From contig CAKUKT010000019.1 of the NCBI GenBank assembly GCA_934663655.1, positions 1 to 17,768 on the forward strand: 17,768 nt of DNA, given 5' to 3'. The position numbers and the translations under genes are program-made. A model generated the notes under the pieces. It was given only the letters and a program-made list of their open reading frames with translations. It made no database searches and was not told the origin of the DNA. This DNA comes from an uncultured Victivallaceae bacterium (GTDB lineage Bacteria; Verrucomicrobiota; Lentisphaeria; Victivallales; Victivallaceae). How positions within the stretch are numbered: the stretch's first letter is position 1; each line of letters opens with the position of its first letter. This document shows, one piece after another, positions 15,975 through 17,768 of this stretch.

Positions 15975-17237
15975 TTGATTGCCAAAGTTATAACCGACGT
16001 CTCGCTCGATCAGGAGTTCGACTACCTCGTGCCGGAGGCGATGGCCGCCTCCATCGCGGTCGGCAGCGCGGTGGAAGTTCCGTTCGGCCGTTCCCGTCGT
16101 TCCGGTTACGTGCTGGCGCTGACGGAACAGAGCGACTATCCGGGAAAACTCCGGGAGATGATCGGCTTCTCACCGCGGCGCGAATCCGTACCCGAACATC
16201 TCGTCCGCCTCGGCCGCTGGATGGCCGAATATTACTGCTGCAGCCAGGAACAGGCGATCCGGACGCTGCTGCCCGCCGCGGTCAGAAGCGGGAAGATCCG
16301 CCCCCGGGTGCGCAAGCTCTACCACCTGAACGACACTGCGGCAGCGGAGAACTTCCTGCTTGAAAATGCGGAAAAATCTTCGGCCCGCCAGCGTTCGGAA
16401 ATCATCCGGCGGTTGCTCACCGAACGCGCTGCGCCGCTGGAAACGCTGCGGCTGCTGCCGGAATTCAGTGACTCGGCGCTCCGGACATTAATCAAGCACG
16501 GTCTGGTCGGGGTCAGCGAGGAGATCGTCCGCCGGGACATTTTCGGCGAGGCGGCGATAATCCGTTCAGAGCCGCCGGAACCGACAGCGGAGCAACGGCG
16601 TGCGCTGTCGCAGTTTGAAGATATTCTCGCCGGCCGCACCGCCTCGCGGGTGCTGCTGCTGCACGGGGTGACCAACAGCGGTAAAACGGAGGTGTACCTG
16701 CGGGCGATTTCGCGGGTGGTGGAGAGCGGGCGCAGTGCAATTGTGCTGGTGCCGGAAATTTCGCTCACTCCGCAGACGGTGCGCCGTTTCCGGGCGCGTT
16801 TCGGGGATGACCTGAGTGTGTTGCACAGCCGTCTCTCCGAAGGTGAACGTTTCGACGAATGGAACCGGATCAACTCGGGAGCGGTGAAAATCGCCATCGG
16901 CGCACGGTCGGCACTGTTCGCGCCCTTCCGCAATCTCGGGTTGATCGTGGTCGACGAGGAGCACGAATCGACCTACAAGCAGTCGGAAGCGCCACGTTAT
17001 CATGCCCGTGACGTCGCAGTAATGCGGGCGAAGTTTGAAAACGCGGCGGTGATACTCGGTTCGGCGACGCCGTCGGCGGAATCGCTTTTCAATGTCCGCA
17101 ACGGCAAATTTCTGCTGGCGGAGATGAAGGCGCAGGCCGAAAACCAACCGGCGCCGCGCTTCACGATCGTCGATCAGCGGCTCAGCGGCCGTTCCAGTAG
17201 ACTTATCTGTATCTGTCTGATAATCATCGTGTTCTAG
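15975..17237 (+). CDS. priA: Primosomal protein N' (PriA helicase), 3'-truncated at a chimeric junction
   Basis: PriA is the replication-restart helicase that recognises stalled forks and reloads DnaB. From the TTG start, residues 2-100 are the 3' DNA-binding domain (IAKVITDVSLDQEFDYLVPE, VGSAVEVPFGRSRRSGYVL). A winged-helix-like region follows, then the helicase ATPase: GVTNSGKTEVY Walker A at 231, VLVPEISLTPQT, HSRLSEGER, VDEEHESTYKQ (DEEH 327-330) and GSATPSAES. Authentic sequence ends around residue 407 (near 17195), at FTIVDQRLSGRS. The zinc-binding cysteines and second helicase lobe, about 300 residues, are missing. The last 14 codons to the stop at 17237 are read from unrelated, AT-richer DNA. 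This is a break in the sequence rather than a natural short PriA, most likely an assembly join. Confidence 0.93.
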   Translation: MIAKVITDVSLDQEFDYLVPEAMAASIAVGSAVEVPFGRSRRSGYVLALTEQSDYPGKLREMIGFSPRRESVPEHLVRLGRWMAEYYCCSQEQAIRTLLPAAVRSGKIRPRVRKLYHLNDTAAAENFLLENAEKSSARQRSEIIRRLLTERAAPLETLRLLPEFSDSALRTLIKHGLVGVSEEIVRRDIFGEAAIIRSEPPEPTAEQRRALSQFEDILAGRTASRVLLLHGVTNSGKTEVYLRAISRVVESGRSAIVLVPEISLTPQTVRRFRARFGDDLSVLHSRLSEGERFDEWNRINSGAVKIAIGARSALFAPFRNLGLIVVDEEHESTYKQSEAPRYHARDVAVMRAKFENAAVILGSATPSAESLFNVRNGKFLLAEMKAQAENQPAPRFTIVDQRLSGRSSRLICICLIIIVF

Positions 17238-17363
17238 GTTTGCAGCCGGATGACTTCTATGAAATTCTCCGACAGCTTCTTCCAATATCTGCCTCGGGGT
17301 CAGTTCCATTCTGGCTCCGTCGATGATGTATTCCGAATCAAGTGCAGGCACAAATTCCCTCAT
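17196..17363 (-). CDS. N-terminal 56-residue fragment of an unrecognised protein (cut at junction)
   Basis: The frame starts at the ATG at 17363 (MREFVPALDSEYIIDG) with a weak GAAAGAG ribosome site. It reads as a plausible soluble protein through RMELTPRQILEEAVGEFHRS to DDYQTDTDKST. Past about 17196 the frame stays open but only mirrors priA, so the real protein is cut there. A TACATTTG box, the Bacteroidota -7 pattern, lies 22 bases upstream. I do not recognise the family. It is divergent from cutC. Confidence 0.5.
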
Positions 17364-17453
17364 ATCTCTTTCTTCAATGTTCCCTCAAATGTAATAAATT
17401 TCCGCGTCATTTCATCTGTAATTGTTATCTTTATGACCACAATCTGAGGAAAA
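17364..17453. other. Divergent intergenic region ahead of cutC
   Basis: These 90 AT-rich bases (hand-counted about 35% GC around 17341-17400) separate the truncated minus-strand gene from cutC. The region holds TACATTTG (minus) and, less convincingly, TATCTTTA at 17426-17433 (plus) ahead of cutC. Confidence 0.45.
17386..17393 (-). promoter_or_regulatory. Bacteroidota-type -7 promoter box
   Basis: TACATTTG on the minus strand fits the Bacteroidota primary-sigma consensus TAnnTTTG. It lies 22 bases before the ATG at 17363. The companion -33 TTTG is not obvious. Confidence 0.4.
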
Positions 17454-17768
17454 ATGAGGAAAATCGAAGTCTGTTGCACATCCGTGGAGGATGTCGTGGA
17501 AGCTTATGAAGGTGGCGCCATTCGCGTGGAGCTTTGTTCTGCAATCAGTTGCGGCGGCGTGACGCCCAGTCGGGGCCTGATAGCTGAAGCTGTAGCTGCC
17601 GCGTCGGGCACCGTTATTCCGCGCATCAAGGTCAATGTCCTCATCCGTCCGAGGGAGGGGAGTTTCGTCTATTCCCCGTCCGAAGTCAGGACAATGATTT
17701 CCGATATAGAGTTTTGTCGCAATGCCGGTGTTGACGGCGTTGAGATAGGTGCATTGGCACCGGACGGG
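17454..17768 (+). CDS. cutC: CutC-family protein, 5' part only (runs off window)
   Basis: This is a hand translation from the ATG at 17454: 105 codons, open to the window end. It has the CutC TIM-barrel opening MRKIEVCCTSVEDVVEA, then GGAIRVELCSAISCGGVTPS (barrel strand and loop), VNVLIRPREGSFVYSPSEV and GVDGVEIGALAPDG. Full CutC is about 240-250 residues, so less than half is present. The family was named for copper homeostasis in E. coli, but its biochemical role is unsettled. A GAGG site lies four to five bases before the start. Codon use and GC are lower than in the genes left of 17196, and the sequence resembles Bacteroidota CutC as I know the family. It therefore probably belongs to a different genome. 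Confidence 0.85.
   Translation, partial: MRKIEVCCTSVEDVVEAYEGGAIRVELCSAISCGGVTPSRGLIAEAVAAASGTVIPRIKVNVLIRPREGSFVYSPSEVRTMISDIEFCRNAGVDGVEIGALAPDG

Noticed and set aside
16566..17363. Continuous 265-codon minus-strand frame crossing the priA junction
   Set aside because: Only the first 56 codons (17363-17196) look coding. The rest mirrors priA and is open by chance.
1..17768. CRISPR arrays, tRNA, rRNA or insertion sequences
   Set aside because: No spaced direct repeats, cloverleaf or transposase motifs were seen on either strand, including at the 17196 join.

Overview
The window looks like a GC-rich (hand counts near 60%) piece of a Lentisphaerota (Victivallis-like) genome, probably from a metagenome. 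The grounds are the pseudopilin with the MKKGFTLIELLVVIAIIAIL start and late FFDGH motif, a secreted LamG-glycosidase, a uroporphyrinogen-decarboxylase-like protein and a CUT1 sugar transporter with large extra domains. These grounds are family knowledge, not a database match. Both ends look chimeric.

The minus strand from 12779 down to 1 holds eight genes in one direction. In transcription order they are: URO-D-like protein (11772-12779); type II secretion-type pseudopilin (10917-11657); solute-binding protein fused to a MalF-type permease (8368-10896); MalG-type permease with a ~275-residue extracytoplasmic insert (6783-8378); GH65 disaccharide phosphorylase (4368-6689); beta-phosphoglucomutase-like HAD enzyme (3718-4371); large secreted LamG plus six-hairpin glycosidase (459-3725); and an AraC-type cupin sensor domain that runs into half a GNAT acetyltransferase at the window edge (1-454). 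From the pseudopilin onward the genes overlap or lie close together, which suggests one operon. The inferred pathway is: the secreted glycosidase trims glycan outside the cytoplasm, the fused ABC importer takes up an alpha-glucosyl disaccharide (its ATPase is not here), GH65 phosphorolyses it to beta-glucose-1-phosphate, and the mutase makes glucose-6-phosphate.

The plus strand from 13042 carries uvrA (complete) and the start of priA, housekeeping DNA repair and replication-restart genes. The 262-base divergent region between them and the catabolic genes holds a good minus-strand promoter.

Near 17196 priA stops abruptly in mid-domain. Sequence of lower GC follows: the first 56 codons of an unrecognised minus-strand gene, a Bacteroidota-style promoter box, and the first 105 codons of cutC on the plus strand. 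This is best read as a join to Bacteroidota DNA, most likely an assembly chimera. The cupin-to-GNAT switch near base 130 looks similar. The most interesting genuine biology is the ATPase-less importer, in which the binding protein is welded to one permease and the partner permease carries its own large external domain.
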